DNA from: JAJVHZ01 sp041395385
Lineage (GTDB): Bacteria; Pseudomonadota; Gammaproteobacteria; JAJPIJ01
Assembly: GCA_041395385.1 (NCBI GenBank)
Contig: JAWLAN010000006.1
Coordinates: 124,001 to 188,000, forward strand
DNA: 64,000 nucleotides
Direction: 5' to 3'
The notes below the pieces were generated by a model. The model was not told the origin of the DNA. It did no database searches and saw nothing but the letters and a program-made list of their open reading frames with translations. Below are positions 51,501 through 60,439 of the stretch, piece by piece. Positions within the stretch are counted from its first letter, which is position 1, and every line of letters begins with the position of its first letter. A program made the translations under genes and the position numbers.

Positions 51501-52170
51501 ACTGCTCGAGTAGCGCGGCGCGCAACTCCGCGCAGATCGGGGCCCGCTTCTGCTTGAGCACCTGGCCGAACTGCCAGATGGCGCGCTGCAAGGTGGCGTC
51601 GACCGTATCGCGCGAGACGTTCAGCAGGAATCCCTCGACGTTGCTGAAATACTGATCCATCCAATGGTTGAAACCGCGCTCCAGGCGCCGCCGGATGTCC
51701 CTCAGCACCGCCATGCGCTCGACCCTGGTCTTGTCCTGCGCGCGAACCAGGTCAGGCAGCCCCGCCTCGCCGGCAGGCGGCCGGGTCTGCGCGGCCTGGG
51801 TGAGCGCGGCGATGGCGAGGGGATCGGGCTGGATGAGCTCGGCGCCCACACCCGAGGTCAGCACCCGCACGACCTGCGCCTTCAGCTCGTGGGCGCTGTC
51901 GCGGTTGCCGACGGTGACCGTGAAATGGATGCCTATGCGCTCGCCCTGAACCAGCGGTCGCTGCGCGACCATCCCGGCGCCGATCTCGCCCTCGAAGGAC
52001 ACGAAGATGCCGTTACTGCAGAAGTCGCGAATCTTGCAGGCGCGCGACTCGAAGCCTTCGCCGGCGATCAGGGCGTCGAGAAATACCGGATGGCGCGGTG
52101 AGCGCCGCTGCTCAGCGGACGGAGGCCTGTTCCCCGGCCCGGAACCACCGCTGAACTCACCATTCGTCAT
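48592..52170 (-). CDS. DUF1631 multidomain protein: PilZ-DUF1631-degenerate GGDEF-degenerate EAL
   Basis: This 1192-residue cytosolic protein has an N-terminal PilZ domain (RRSPRHPVF near 22, IRDFCSNGIFVSFEG near 50, so RxxxR and N/DxSxxG-like motifs). The long DUF1631 helical region follows (about 140-700). A GGDEF-like domain near 800-920 has LGENRF in place of GGDEF. The EAL-like C-terminus (about 930-1190) has FEITEPPG, LYGDFGG and QGAAVSP but lacks the EAL triplet and most metal ligands. It should bind c-di-GMP through PilZ rather than make or degrade it. The ATG 52170 is preferred over an upstream TTG. The flanking gene on the same strand is the cNMP-gated kinase. Confidence 0.82.
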   Translation of the reverse strand: MTNGEFSGGSGPGNRPPSAEQRRSPRHPVFLDALIAGEGFESRACKIRDFCSNGIFVSFEGEIGAGMVAQRPLVQGERIGIHFTVTVGNRDSAHELKAQVVRVLTSGVGAELIQPDPLAIAALTQAAQTRPPAGEAGLPDLVRAQDKTRVERMAVLRDIRRRLERGFNHWMDQYFSNVEGFLLNVSRDTVDATLQRAIWQFGQVLKQKRAPICAELRAALLEQYDHACTRGVAAASRAGDGKQSALGDGLALVETDEFEQFLAVSEAVDRAETALGRALYELNQRLSFLYGTRIDKGNNPFGAAYLARQFGDYLRKSHPGAEVLRAALHAYQELAVPEIRRFYEDTNAFLAQSGVPLAGETPRPRVISSAPRRRPEAGASATSGSATASAGPGAQAPHLGATVQNIASQIEQLAASLPAGTPLMVAPVNAFQAAHTLFGLGRDLQRGTLSGRATIDGFGAGTTGSIAHYTLGEIGSALRALEMTGGEAGSLAATFTRSQLEGALAAQGPPALAPKAVRDADWDLLELVLELFNAIGKDPRVIPEVKPLLRKLRRPVNMVALSDKNFFERTDHPARRVLNNLSRVRSAKKGDGSESILPELDFIVDKVVNEAAENPAVFNEADERLEVLLTEQEREVQHNLADLARAAEAQAQFMKSRRKEATGGESRMQTSTLGEDWMAWMNRVRRLKVGDEIMLGSGPQQRLLRLAWTDEDGGSYVFADPIGQKAGSFGLQELAMQLRRGSARLIEDVPLPTVERAMVKSLEALHGRLEQQVHSDVVTHLLNEKAFTEQVDQALTVARQEKESQVVAFIEVHEPAAVQMLPEAEREQRLRERAARFKIDLPPEAQAARLGENRFGVLLRDHSQGRGYTAIEKVLKTLEGTEDDVAGGGAKARAGLVPFSTEPANAEQILNSAQAALALAQAPGSAPIRIVHVDEEGDTGARVTGRLGEHLRVALDNDRLRLALQRIVPQGQGGSSQLPTHMELVPSMQLPGGTRVSARALRAAAEQLQRTTDLDRWLVRAAMRWVVDNPDRLPAGGMCVLVLTAESLRDPATAAFIGEEFINSAAPPGRFCFEITEPPGTEANLEVTELVNALREYGCRFLYGDFGGEASSFSRVAALKVNLVRIGRMATRDIANDKGDAALVKSAVEMAHFFGMPAIADCIDGKAALAKAKQLGIEYAQGAAVSPVELAV

Positions 52171-52222
52171 AATAATTATTGTCAACGCGCGCGGCCGTTG
52201 CCGCCAAGGAAGAATGATAGTG

Positions 52223-55200
52223 TCAGCTGCCGATCCACGGCAAACCGGCCGGCGCCGCCTGCGGGTCGGCCGCCAGCGGCGTTGCTCCCTGCAGCAGGCT
52301 GTTCACCATCAGCCGGTGCACCTCGTCAAGTTCCCTCGCGCATTGCATCCTCCGTCCAAGCATCTGCGCAATGACCGCACCGCCGCGGTAAAGCAGGCGA
52401 TTGCTCGCCACCGCCGGCAGCCGGGCGCCCGGCGTCATGATGCCCGCCAGGTTCAGCGGATCGACGCCATTCAAGGCCACCCACTCATCGGGCGCGTCGC
52501 GGTCCGGGACGGCCCTGAGCGCCGCGACCGCATCGGCATGGGCGAACTGCTCGCCCGGCACCCCGGCGACGAAACGGCCGGACCGTATCTCCCCGCGCGC
52601 CTCCAGGCGCCTGAGCACCCGCAACAACTCCCACCACGGCGGCACCCATGCCTCGCGTTCGGTGAGCCGCCGGAACAGGACCCCGTAACGACTGAGCAAG
52701 GTTCGGGCCGCATGCTCTACGTCGGCGGGTCCCGGGGCCTCGGCGGAGTGCTCGCCCGCGCACGACCAGCGCCCGCTGCCGCTCGCGCCGTGCCGTGCCG
52801 GGTGCTTGGCCCGGCGCATCAGCTGGCGCAGGCCGTCGAAACTGTCGGCCACGACCGCGCCGGCGGCCACCAGCTCCGCCAGGGCGTGGCGCAGACCCAG
52901 CTCGTCCAGGCCGCTGGCCTCGCAGATCTCCTCGGTGAAGCTCGGGCCGCGGCTGGCGAGAAACTCGAGCACCCGTTGTGCATCACGGCCGGCGGCGGGC
53001 GCCGCGTCGGCACGCTGGCGGCTCGCGGCCAGTCGCTGCCAGACGGCCCGGTGACGCCGGGACATGAACGCGATCGGCGCGCCCCGGATCGATCGATACC
53101 CGCCCGTGCCACCGAGACGCGCCCAGGTGATGCGTCCGGACAGGCACAGGCTGTCGAGCATCGCCGGGTCGTAATTGACGATGCGCGCCGGCAGCAATTC
53201 CCGCTCCCAGATCGCCGCCGGGGCGGTAAACCCCTCCAATTGTTCGAGCACGCGCTGCAGCGAGGCCTCGCCGAAGAGCCGTTCGGCCGGCAGCACGTGC
53301 TGCCAGCGCAGGAGGAAGCGGATGTACTGCGTCGCGCTCACCGGCTGCACGGCGCGCCGCAGGCGCTGCATGGTGTCGCTGTGGATGCGCGCCAGCAGAC
53401 GGCGCTCGCACCATTCCGTGTCCGTGGCGCCGGGCGTGTAGCGGCCGCGCAGCACGAAACCCTCGCTCTCCAGGGCGAGCATGGCCTGCTCCAGCCGCGG
53501 CGCGGGAAGCCCGAGCTCGCCGGCCAGCTCCCCGACGCGCACCGGGCCGAGCCCCTGCAGGCGGCCGCGCACCAGCTCCACCAGCGCGTCCTCGCCGGTC
53601 CACGGCCGCTGCGACTCCGAGGGCGCCGCCGCCGCCGGCTGCATCTGCAGCGCGCCGAACACCGCCTGGAACAGAGGCAGGCGCTCCGCCGCCACCCACA
53701 GGCCGCTGCCGCCCGGGGGGTGGATCCTCGTGGCGCGCCGCGTATCGGCCAGCACCGACAACCAGCCGCTCCACGGCGAGCCGCTCGCTCCGAGGTCCCC
53801 CGGCGCGGACGCCGGCGCCCCGCGGCGCGCCTCCGCCTCCGTCAGGTAGCCGACCCACATCAGGGCGTCGTGCAGCTCGTCGGCGTCGGTGGCATCGGGC
53901 CAGGCCTCCACGCGCACGCGTGCAATCGCCTCCGGATCGAGTCGCCCGAGATCCGAGGCGGTCTCCGGGTCCAGCCAGCGCCGGCTGACGACGGCCTGGG
54001 TGCGGCGCTCCTCCAGCGGTGCGTCGTCGAGGAAGGTGTAGGGACGCGCCGTGAGTATCTCGGCGGCCAGCGGCGAGGGCTCGGTGAGGTCACGGGCGAC
54101 GATGCGGCGCTTGCCGGCGTAGATCGAGCGCAGCAGCGCCTCCAGCGCCTCGATGTCCATGGCCTCGTGCAGGCAGTCGGCGATCGTCTGGCTGACCAGA
54201 GGGTGGTCGGGGATCTCGCGCCTGCCGCCGACGATGTTCTCGAAGCAGGCGCGACCGTCCGGGAACACCACCGCCATCAGGTCCTCGGCGCGCATCCTTT
54301 GCAGCCGCGGCGGAACCTTCTTGCCGCCGCTGTAGCGCGGCACCGCCAGCGCGATCCCGGTGTTCCAGCGCCAGCGCGCGTTGAACATGGGCGCGTCGAG
54401 CAGCGCCTGGACCAGCACCTCGCGCACCGTGTTCGGGTGCAGGAAGCGGTAGACGTCCTCGAGCGGAAAGCTGTGGGTCTCGCCGAGGGACAGGATGATC
54501 GCGTCCTCAGTGGCCGCCGCCTGCAACTCGAAGTTGAACTTGCGGCAGAAGCTCTTGCGCAGGGCCAGACCCCAGGCGCGGTTGAGCCGGCCGCCGAACG
54601 GCGCATGCAGCACCAGCTGCATGCCCCCCGCCTCGTCGAAAAATCGCTCCGCCACCAGCGTCTTCTGGGTCGGCAGCACGCCCAGGGCACGCTTCGCCGC
54701 CATCAGGTAATCGACGGCCTGTTCCGCTGCGGCCGGCGGCACCCCGGGCTTGGCGCCCAGCCATGCGAGCAGGCGCTCGCGCGCGGGCTGGTCCGCCGCC
54801 TCCGCCTGCCCCCACGTGCGCTCGAACTCCACCCGCAGGCGCGACACCGCGTAGGACAGGGCGTGGGTGCGGGCCGGCGCCTCGCCCAGCCAGAACGGGA
54901 TCGACGGCGGCTGGCCGTGCGCGTCCTCCACCCGCACCGTGCCCGCCTCCACCCTGAGGATGCGCCAGGAGGTGTTGCCGAGCTGAAAGATGTCGCCGGC
55001 CATGCTCTCGACGGCAAAGTCCTCGTTGACCGTGCCGACGAAGGTGTTGGCCGGCTCCTCGCGCACCTCGTAGTCGGCGTTGTCGGGGATGGCTCCGCCG
55101 CAGGTAACCGCCGTCAGCCGCGCCCCGCGGCGCGCGCGCAGGCGACCGTGCACGGCGTCGCGATACAGATAGGCGCTACGCCGCCCACGGCGCGTGCTGT

Positions 55201-56572
55201 AGCCCTCCGCCAGCATGCGCGCGAGCGCGCGGAAACTCTCTTCGTCGATCCCGCGGTAAGGCCAGGCGCGCCGCAGCGTGGCGTGCAGGCGCGCCTCGTC
55301 CCACTCCTCGGCCGCCACCGCCGCGACGATCTGCTGCGCCAGCACGTCGAGCGGGCCGGGCGGGATCTCCAGGACGTCGAGCTCGCCGCGGTGCACCGCA
55401 TCGAGCAGTGCCATGCATTCCAGCAGCTCGTCGCGACTGGTCGGGAACAGGCGAGCCTTCGGCAACGCGCCAACGGCGTGGCCGGCGCGCCCGGCGCGCT
55501 GCAGAAAGGCGCTGATGGAATGCGGCGAACCGATCTGGCAGACCAGATCGATGTCGCCGATGTCGATGCCCAGCTCCAGCGAGGCGGTCGCGACCATTAC
55601 CTTCAGCTGGCCGTGCTTGAGCCGCTGCTCGACCTTGAGGCGGTGCTCGCGCGACAGGGATCCGTGATGGGCGGCGACCTGCTCGGCGCCCAGCCGCTCG
55701 CTCAGGTGATGGGCGAGGCGCTCGGCGAGCCGGCGCGTGTTCACGAACACCAGCGTCGATCGATGCGCCCGCGCGAACCCGGCGAGCCGGTCATACACCT
55801 CCGCCCAGACCTCGCCCGGCATCACCGCCTCCATCGGCGAGTCCGGCAGCGCCAGCTCGAGATCGCGATCGCGTTGATGACCCAGATCGATGATGCGGCA
55901 GGGCGGCGGCGCGCCATCCCGGTCCACACCGGTGAGGAAGCGCCCGACCTCCTCGATCGGCCGCTGCGTGGCCGACAGTCCGATGCGCGCCGGCGGACTT
56001 TCGCACAGCGCCGCGAGCCGCTCCAGCGTCAGTGCCAGGTGCGCGCCGCGCTTGGTGCCGGCCATCGCGTGGATCTCATCGACGATGACCGTGCGCGTCG
56101 TGCGCAGCATCCGCCGGCCGCTGGCGCTGGTGACCAGGATGTAAAGCGACTCCGGGGTGGTGACGACAATGTGCGGCGGACGCCGCCGCATCAGGGCGCG
56201 CGCATGCGCCGGGGTGTCGCCGGTGCGCACCGCCACCCGCACGTCGACGTCGGCGATGCCGGACATCAGCAGCTCGTCGCGTATGCCGGCCAGCGGCGCC
56301 TGCAGGTTGCGCTCGATGTCGTTGCTTAGCGCCCGCAGCGGCGAGACGTATACGACATGGGTCTCGTCGGCGAGCGAGTGCTGAACCCCCTCGCGCACCA
56401 GCGCGTCGATGGCGCAAAGGAACGCCGCCAGCGTCTTGCCGGAACCGGTCGGCGCCGCGATCAACGTATGGCCGCCGGCGGCGATCGCCGGCCAGGCCTG
56501 CCGCTGACATTCCGTGGGCACGCCCAGCCGCGCGGCGAACCGCCGCCGCCGCCGGACATCGAAAGCTCGCAT
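52223..56572 (-). CDS. lhr: Lhr-type large DEAD/DEAH-box helicase
   Basis: The 1449-residue superfamily 2 helicase has the Walker A motif AAPTGSGKTLAAFL near residue 40 and the DEIH box in VIVDEIHAMAGTKRGAHLAL near 160. Motif III reads GLSATQRPIEEV, and the C-terminal helicase motifs are VFVNTRR and QRAGRAGHAVG near 370. The Lhr winged-helix/beta-barrel core follows (LGNTSWRILRVEAGTVRVEDA near 530), then the long Lhr-CTD. Lhr is a 3'-5' ssDNA translocase linked to DNA repair. It is slightly shorter than E. coli Lhr (1538). It may head an operon with the DUF1631 and kinase genes. Confidence 0.94.
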   Translation of the reverse strand: MRAFDVRRRRRFAARLGVPTECQRQAWPAIAAGGHTLIAAPTGSGKTLAAFLCAIDALVREGVQHSLADETHVVYVSPLRALSNDIERNLQAPLAGIRDELLMSGIADVDVRVAVRTGDTPAHARALMRRRPPHIVVTTPESLYILVTSASGRRMLRTTRTVIVDEIHAMAGTKRGAHLALTLERLAALCESPPARIGLSATQRPIEEVGRFLTGVDRDGAPPPCRIIDLGHQRDRDLELALPDSPMEAVMPGEVWAEVYDRLAGFARAHRSTLVFVNTRRLAERLAHHLSERLGAEQVAAHHGSLSREHRLKVEQRLKHGQLKVMVATASLELGIDIGDIDLVCQIGSPHSISAFLQRAGRAGHAVGALPKARLFPTSRDELLECMALLDAVHRGELDVLEIPPGPLDVLAQQIVAAVAAEEWDEARLHATLRRAWPYRGIDEESFRALARMLAEGYSTRRGRRSAYLYRDAVHGRLRARRGARLTAVTCGGAIPDNADYEVREEPANTFVGTVNEDFAVESMAGDIFQLGNTSWRILRVEAGTVRVEDAHGQPPSIPFWLGEAPARTHALSYAVSRLRVEFERTWGQAEAADQPARERLLAWLGAKPGVPPAAAEQAVDYLMAAKRALGVLPTQKTLVAERFFDEAGGMQLVLHAPFGGRLNRAWGLALRKSFCRKFNFELQAAATEDAIILSLGETHSFPLEDVYRFLHPNTVREVLVQALLDAPMFNARWRWNTGIALAVPRYSGGKKVPPRLQRMRAEDLMAVVFPDGRACFENIVGGRREIPDHPLVSQTIADCLHEAMDIEALEALLRSIYAGKRRIVARDLTEPSPLAAEILTARPYTFLDDAPLEERRTQAVVSRRWLDPETASDLGRLDPEAIARVRVEAWPDATDADELHDALMWVGYLTEAEARRGAPASAPGDLGASGSPWSGWLSVLADTRRATRIHPPGGSGLWVAAERLPLFQAVFGALQMQPAAAAPSESQRPWTGEDALVELVRGRLQGLGPVRVGELAGELGLPAPRLEQAMLALESEGFVLRGRYTPGATDTEWCERRLLARIHSDTMQRLRRAVQPVSATQYIRFLLRWQHVLPAERLFGEASLQRVLEQLEGFTAPAAIWERELLPARIVNYDPAMLDSLCLSGRITWARLGGTGGYRSIRGAPIAFMSRRHRAVWQRLAASRQRADAAPAAGRDAQRVLEFLASRGPSFTEEICEASGLDELGLRHALAELVAAGAVVADSFDGLRQLMRRAKHPARHGASGSGRWSCAGEHSAEAPGPADVEHAARTLLSRYGVLFRRLTEREAWVPPWWELLRVLRRLEARGEIRSGRFVAGVPGEQFAHADAVAALRAVPDRDAPDEWVALNGVDPLNLAGIMTPGARLPAVASNRLLYRGGAVIAQMLGRRMQCARELDEVHRLMVNSLLQGATPLAADPQAAPAGLPWIGS

Positions 56573-56690
56573 TCATGATGTCGATACTACATCAGCGGCG
56601 TGCCGGCGTGACGAGTTCCGCCGCCCCGCCGGCGCCCCGGACGAGCCCGCCGCCCGATTGCCGGGGCACGTCACCGACAATGGCCGCCCT

Positions 56691-57404
56691 ATGCTCAAGC
56701 TACTGGTGCTGCTCTTCAGCGGGTTGAAGCTCGGCAAGCTGCTCACGACCGGCGGCACGATGCTGCTCTCGATGTTCACGTACGCCTTCATCTTCGGATG
56801 GAAATACGCCGTGGGCTTTGTGCTGCTCATCTTCTTCCACGAGATGGGACACTACATCGCCGCGCGGCAGCGCGGCCTGAACGTGGGGGCCCCGACCTTC
56901 ATCCCGTTCGTGGGCGCGTGGATACAGCTTAAGGACATGCCGCACGACGCGGAGACCGAGGCCTATGTCGGGATCGCCGGGCCGGTTGCCGGCACGCTGA
57001 TATCGCTCGCCTGCTACTACCTCGCCACCGTCAACGACAGCGCGCTGCTGCTGGCGCTGGCGTACGCCGGCTTCATGCTGAACCTGTTCAATCTCATCCC
57101 GCTCTCGCCCATGGATGGCGGGAGGATCACCGGCGTCATCTCGCCGAAGGTGTGGTGGGCGGGAGTGCCGATCCTGGTCGGGCTGTTCGTGATGAATCCC
57201 AGTCCCATGCTGATCCTGATCGCGGTGCTCGCGATTCCGCATCTGCTCGCAACCCGCAACGCGGCGGTGGCGAACGCGGCCGCCTATTACGACGTGCCGG
57301 CGACCACGCGCTGGAATTACGCGGCGTGGTACCTCGGACTGACGGCGTTTCTCGCCATCATGACCCATGAACTGCACAACGAGCTGATGGCCTTGCGCGC
57401 CTGA
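56691..57404 (+). CDS. Site-2 protease family (M50) membrane metalloprotease
   Basis: The 237-residue protein has about six spans. The zinc motif HEMGHYIAARQRGL lies near residue 43 (HExxH), and the third-ligand motif NLIPLSPMDGGRITG near 130 (N/DPxxDGG form). It lacks PDZ and CBS domains, so it belongs to the compact M50 group with unknown substrates. It is divergent from lhr with 118 bases between. Its stop codon abuts the dispersed repeat. Confidence 0.85.
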   Translation: MLKLLVLLFSGLKLGKLLTTGGTMLLSMFTYAFIFGWKYAVGFVLLIFFHEMGHYIAARQRGLNVGAPTFIPFVGAWIQLKDMPHDAETEAYVGIAGPVAGTLISLACYYLATVNDSALLLALAYAGFMLNLFNLIPLSPMDGGRITGVISPKVWWAGVPILVGLFVMNPSPMLILIAVLAIPHLLATRNAAVANAAAYYDVPATTRWNYAAWYLGLTAFLAIMTHELHNELMALRA

Positions 57405-57470
57405 GTAGCAGAGCGGAAGTCCGAGTCGGCGCGCGCCATTCCGGTCGCTGGAGACGTGATCGGCATTCCT
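57405..57470 (+). repeat. Dispersed intergenic repeat, second copy
   Basis: This stretch begins right after the site-2 protease stop codon (GTAGCAGAGCGGAAGTCC) and matches the minus strand of 7484-7530 at most positions. Its right part (GACGTGATCGGCATTCC) is the inverted match of 7353-7370. It lies between convergent genes. The rest, up to the nasA stop at 57521, shows nothing else. Confidence 0.55.
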
Positions 57471-57520
57471 GCTCAACTTTTCAGGTGCGCCGTGCGCGGC
57501 GGGCGCGAGCGATGCGGCGT

Positions 57521-60202
57521 TCAGCCCGTCGTCGCGACGCTCGCGCCGGCGCGGCTCAACAGCTCGCGGATCTCCGATCGGCACGAGCCGCAGTGGGTGC
57601 CGGCATTGAGCCTGCGCCCTATGGCCTCGACGGTGCGGCAGCCCTCCGCCGCCGCAGCGAGTATGTTGTTGCGGTTGACCGCGAAACAGGCGCAGACGAT
57701 CGGCCCGGCGTCCCGCCCATCCTTCGCGGGTCGGCCGCTCAGCAGCGCCCGCCGGTCCTCGATCGACAACTCGCCCGGCGCCTCGAACAGCGCCTCGATC
57801 CAGTCGAGCACCGGCGGCGCGCCGTCGCCGCCTTCCACGTACAGGACCGATTCGAGCCTCCCCGCCCGCAGCACCGCGTAGCGGTAGCGGTTCGTGGCGC
57901 TGTCCACGAACTCGATCGCCTCCTGTCCCGCCCCCTCGTTCTGCAGCACCGCCTTCCACTCCCCGAGTGGGAGCCTTGCAACATCGACGCCGCTCAACTG
58001 CAGGTGCAGGCAGTGCCCGCCTCGCCGCTTCACCCAGTGAACCCCCGCCGGCGCCGCCGGTGGCTCCCGGCGGGTCATCAGCGCCGCGCGCCACGCCACC
58101 GCACACGGTTCGATCCGCACCGGCGTGTGCTTCAGCTCGGGCTGACCCGAGACCGGATCGATCTCCGGGTTCACCACCGCGTCGACGCGCGCGAGGCTCG
58201 CGTGCACGTCGTTCCAGTGCATGGGCACGAACACGCTGCCGGGTCGTTGGCCGGCAGACACCCGCGCGCGCGCCAGCATGCTGCCCCATCGGCTCGCCAC
58301 ACGTGCCAGCATGCCGTCGCGCAGATTGTGACGGCGCGCGTCCTGCGGATGGATCTCGAGGCGGGGTTCGGCTTGATGCGCCGACAGCCGCGCGGACTTC
58401 GCCGTGCGCGTCATCGTGTGCCAGTGATCGCGCACGCGGCCGGTGTTGAGAACCAGCGGATAATGCGCGTCGGTCGGTCGGGCCGGTGCACGCGGGCGCA
58501 CCGCCACGAACCGCGCCTTGCCCGAGTTCGTGTAGAACCGCCCATCCTCGAACATGCGCGCCCTGCCCGTCGCGCCCGCGCGTATCGGCCATTGCACGGG
58601 CGCAAGCCGCTCGTACTGATCGTCGTCGAGCCGCGCCAGCGGGCCGAGATCGAGATCGCGGACCCCGTCGTTCTGCAGCGTCGTCATGCGTGCGTGCTCG
58701 CGGAAGATGTCGGCGGCCGACCGGAACCGGAAGCCCCGCCCGTGGCCCAGGCGGCGCGCCAGCTCGCAGATCATCCACCAGTCCGCGCGCGCCTCCCCGG
58801 GCGGCGGCAGGAAGGCGCGCTGGCGGGAGATGCGGCGCTCGGAGTTCGTGACCGTGCCGTCCTTCTCTCCCCAGGCGAGCGCGGGAAGCTGCACGTGCGC
58901 GAGTCGCATCGTGTCGGTGTCCCGCATGCAGTCGGCCACCACCACCAGTTCGGCAGCGCCCAGCGCGGCGCGCACGGCGTCGGCGTCCGGCATGCTGACC
59001 ACCGGATTGGTGGCCATGATCCAGATGGCCTTGATGCGCCCGTCGGCGAGGGCGCGGAACATCTCCACCGCCTTCAGTCCAGGTTTGGCTGCGACGGTGG
59101 GCGAATCCCAGTAGCGCTGCACCAGGGCGCGGTGCGCGGGATCCTCGAGCTCCATGTGCGCGGCGAGCTGGTTGGCCAGCCCGCCGACCTCGCGTCCGCC
59201 CATGGCGTTCGGCTGGCCGGTGAGCGAGAAAGGACCCATGCCGGGCCGGCCGAGCCGACCGGTGGCGAGGTGACAGTTGATGATGCCGTTGACCTTGTCG
59301 GTGCCGCTGGTGGCTTGATTGACGCCCTGGGAGTACAGCGTCATCACGCGCGGGCAAGAGGCGAACAGCCGGTAGAACGCCGCGACCTGACTATCCTCCA
59401 GGCCGCAGGCGGCGGCAACCGCAGGGATCGAGGGCGCCGTCTCGCGGGCGGCCGCGAAGGCCTCGGCATATCCCTCCGTATGGGATTCGAGATACGACCA
59501 GTCGAGCCGGTCCTCGCGCCGCAGGTGATCGAGCAGGCCGTTGAACAGGGCAACGTCGCTACCGGGGGCGATCGGAAGGAACAGATCGGCCTCCTCGGCC
59601 GTCGGGGTGCGGCGGGGATCGATCACGACGATCTTCACCCCGGGGCGCCGCGCGCGGGCGTCGAGCATGCGCTGCCACAGCACGGGATGGCACCAGGCGG
59701 CGTTGGAGCCGACCAGCACCAGCAGGTCGGCCAGTTCGACGTCCTCGTAGCAGCACGGCACGGCGTCGGCGCCGAAGGCGAGCTTGTGGCCGGCGACGCT
59801 CGAGGCCATGCACAGGCGCGAATTGGTGTCGATGTTCGCGGCGCCGATATAGCCCTTCATGAGCTTGTTGGCGACGTAGTAGTCCTCGGTGAGGATCTGG
59901 CCCGAGACGTAGAACGCCACCGAATCCGGACCGTGCGCGGCGATGATGCGGCGGAACTCTGCGGCGACGTGATCGAGCGCCGTCTCCCAGCGCACGCGCG
60001 CCCCGTGCAGCCGCGGATGCAGGAGCCGCCCTTCCAGATCGACCGTCTCGCCGAGGGCGCTGCCCTTGGAGCACAGACGCCCCAGGTTCGCGGGATGCCG
60101 GGGATCGCCCTCGATGGCGACCGATCCGTCGCCTGCCGGCGTGGCGAGCACGCCGCAGCCGACACCGCAATAAGGACAGGTCGTGCGCACCGTCTTCGTC
60201 AT
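57521..60202 (-). CDS. nasA: Assimilatory nitrate reductase catalytic subunit NasA (with C-terminal BFD domain)
   Basis: The 893-residue cytosolic molybdopterin enzyme reduces nitrate to nitrite. The N-terminal [4Fe-4S] site is CPYCGVGCGV plus GRLCSKG. Mo-bis-MGD contacts include SGQILTEDYYVANKLMKG, NIDTNSRLCMASSVAG (the Cys is a Mo ligand) and LTGQPNAMGGREVGG. After the molybdopterin dinucleotide-binding domain there is a C-terminal BFD-like [2Fe-2S] domain (CACFAVNRNN ... GTHCGSCRSEI), as in Klebsiella and Pseudomonas NasA. ATG 60202 has a GGAAG site. It is the last gene of nirB-nirD-nasA, 237 bases after nirD. Confidence 0.93.
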   Translation of the reverse strand: MTKTVRTTCPYCGVGCGVLATPAGDGSVAIEGDPRHPANLGRLCSKGSALGETVDLEGRLLHPRLHGARVRWETALDHVAAEFRRIIAAHGPDSVAFYVSGQILTEDYYVANKLMKGYIGAANIDTNSRLCMASSVAGHKLAFGADAVPCCYEDVELADLLVLVGSNAAWCHPVLWQRMLDARARRPGVKIVVIDPRRTPTAEEADLFLPIAPGSDVALFNGLLDHLRREDRLDWSYLESHTEGYAEAFAAARETAPSIPAVAAACGLEDSQVAAFYRLFASCPRVMTLYSQGVNQATSGTDKVNGIINCHLATGRLGRPGMGPFSLTGQPNAMGGREVGGLANQLAAHMELEDPAHRALVQRYWDSPTVAAKPGLKAVEMFRALADGRIKAIWIMATNPVVSMPDADAVRAALGAAELVVVADCMRDTDTMRLAHVQLPALAWGEKDGTVTNSERRISRQRAFLPPPGEARADWWMICELARRLGHGRGFRFRSAADIFREHARMTTLQNDGVRDLDLGPLARLDDDQYERLAPVQWPIRAGATGRARMFEDGRFYTNSGKARFVAVRPRAPARPTDAHYPLVLNTGRVRDHWHTMTRTAKSARLSAHQAEPRLEIHPQDARRHNLRDGMLARVASRWGSMLARARVSAGQRPGSVFVPMHWNDVHASLARVDAVVNPEIDPVSGQPELKHTPVRIEPCAVAWRAALMTRREPPAAPAGVHWVKRRGGHCLHLQLSGVDVARLPLGEWKAVLQNEGAGQEAIEFVDSATNRYRYAVLRAGRLESVLYVEGGDGAPPVLDWIEALFEAPGELSIEDRRALLSGRPAKDGRDAGPIVCACFAVNRNNILAAAAEGCRTVEAIGRRLNAGTHCGSCRSEIRELLSRAGASVATTG

Positions 60203-60439
60203 GGAAACGACTTCCATACCGGTGCGCAGGCGTGCCCGCCGGACGCCATGCAGGTGCCTGATCGGCAGGGTGCGGGCGCGCGCGATCGGCGGCGACACGC
60301 CGTGACGGTCGCCTTGTCCATCGATCCGCCGTATCCATACGGCCCGACGGCCGCCGCCGGCCACGCACGCCCGCGTTTTCGTCCCCTCCCGCTCACCTCA
60401 TGATGACGCTCGAACCCCACGCGCGAGCACATGACGACG

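Noticed and set aside
52168..52192. TTGACA at the DUF1631 start as a promoter -35 box
   Set aside because: The matching -10 would fall inside the coding sequence and has no consensus; the AT-rich motif is noted only as the start region.
52007..56329. A 1440-codon open frame on the plus strand opposite lhr
   Set aside because: It is the GC-rich mirror of the intact Lhr helicase on the minus strand. Its product is Arg/His/Gln/Ala-rich with no domain or ribosome binding site.
57485..60403. A 972-codon open frame on the plus strand opposite nasA
   Set aside because: It is the antisense mirror of a full-length, motif-complete nitrate reductase; composition is biased and no family is recognisable.
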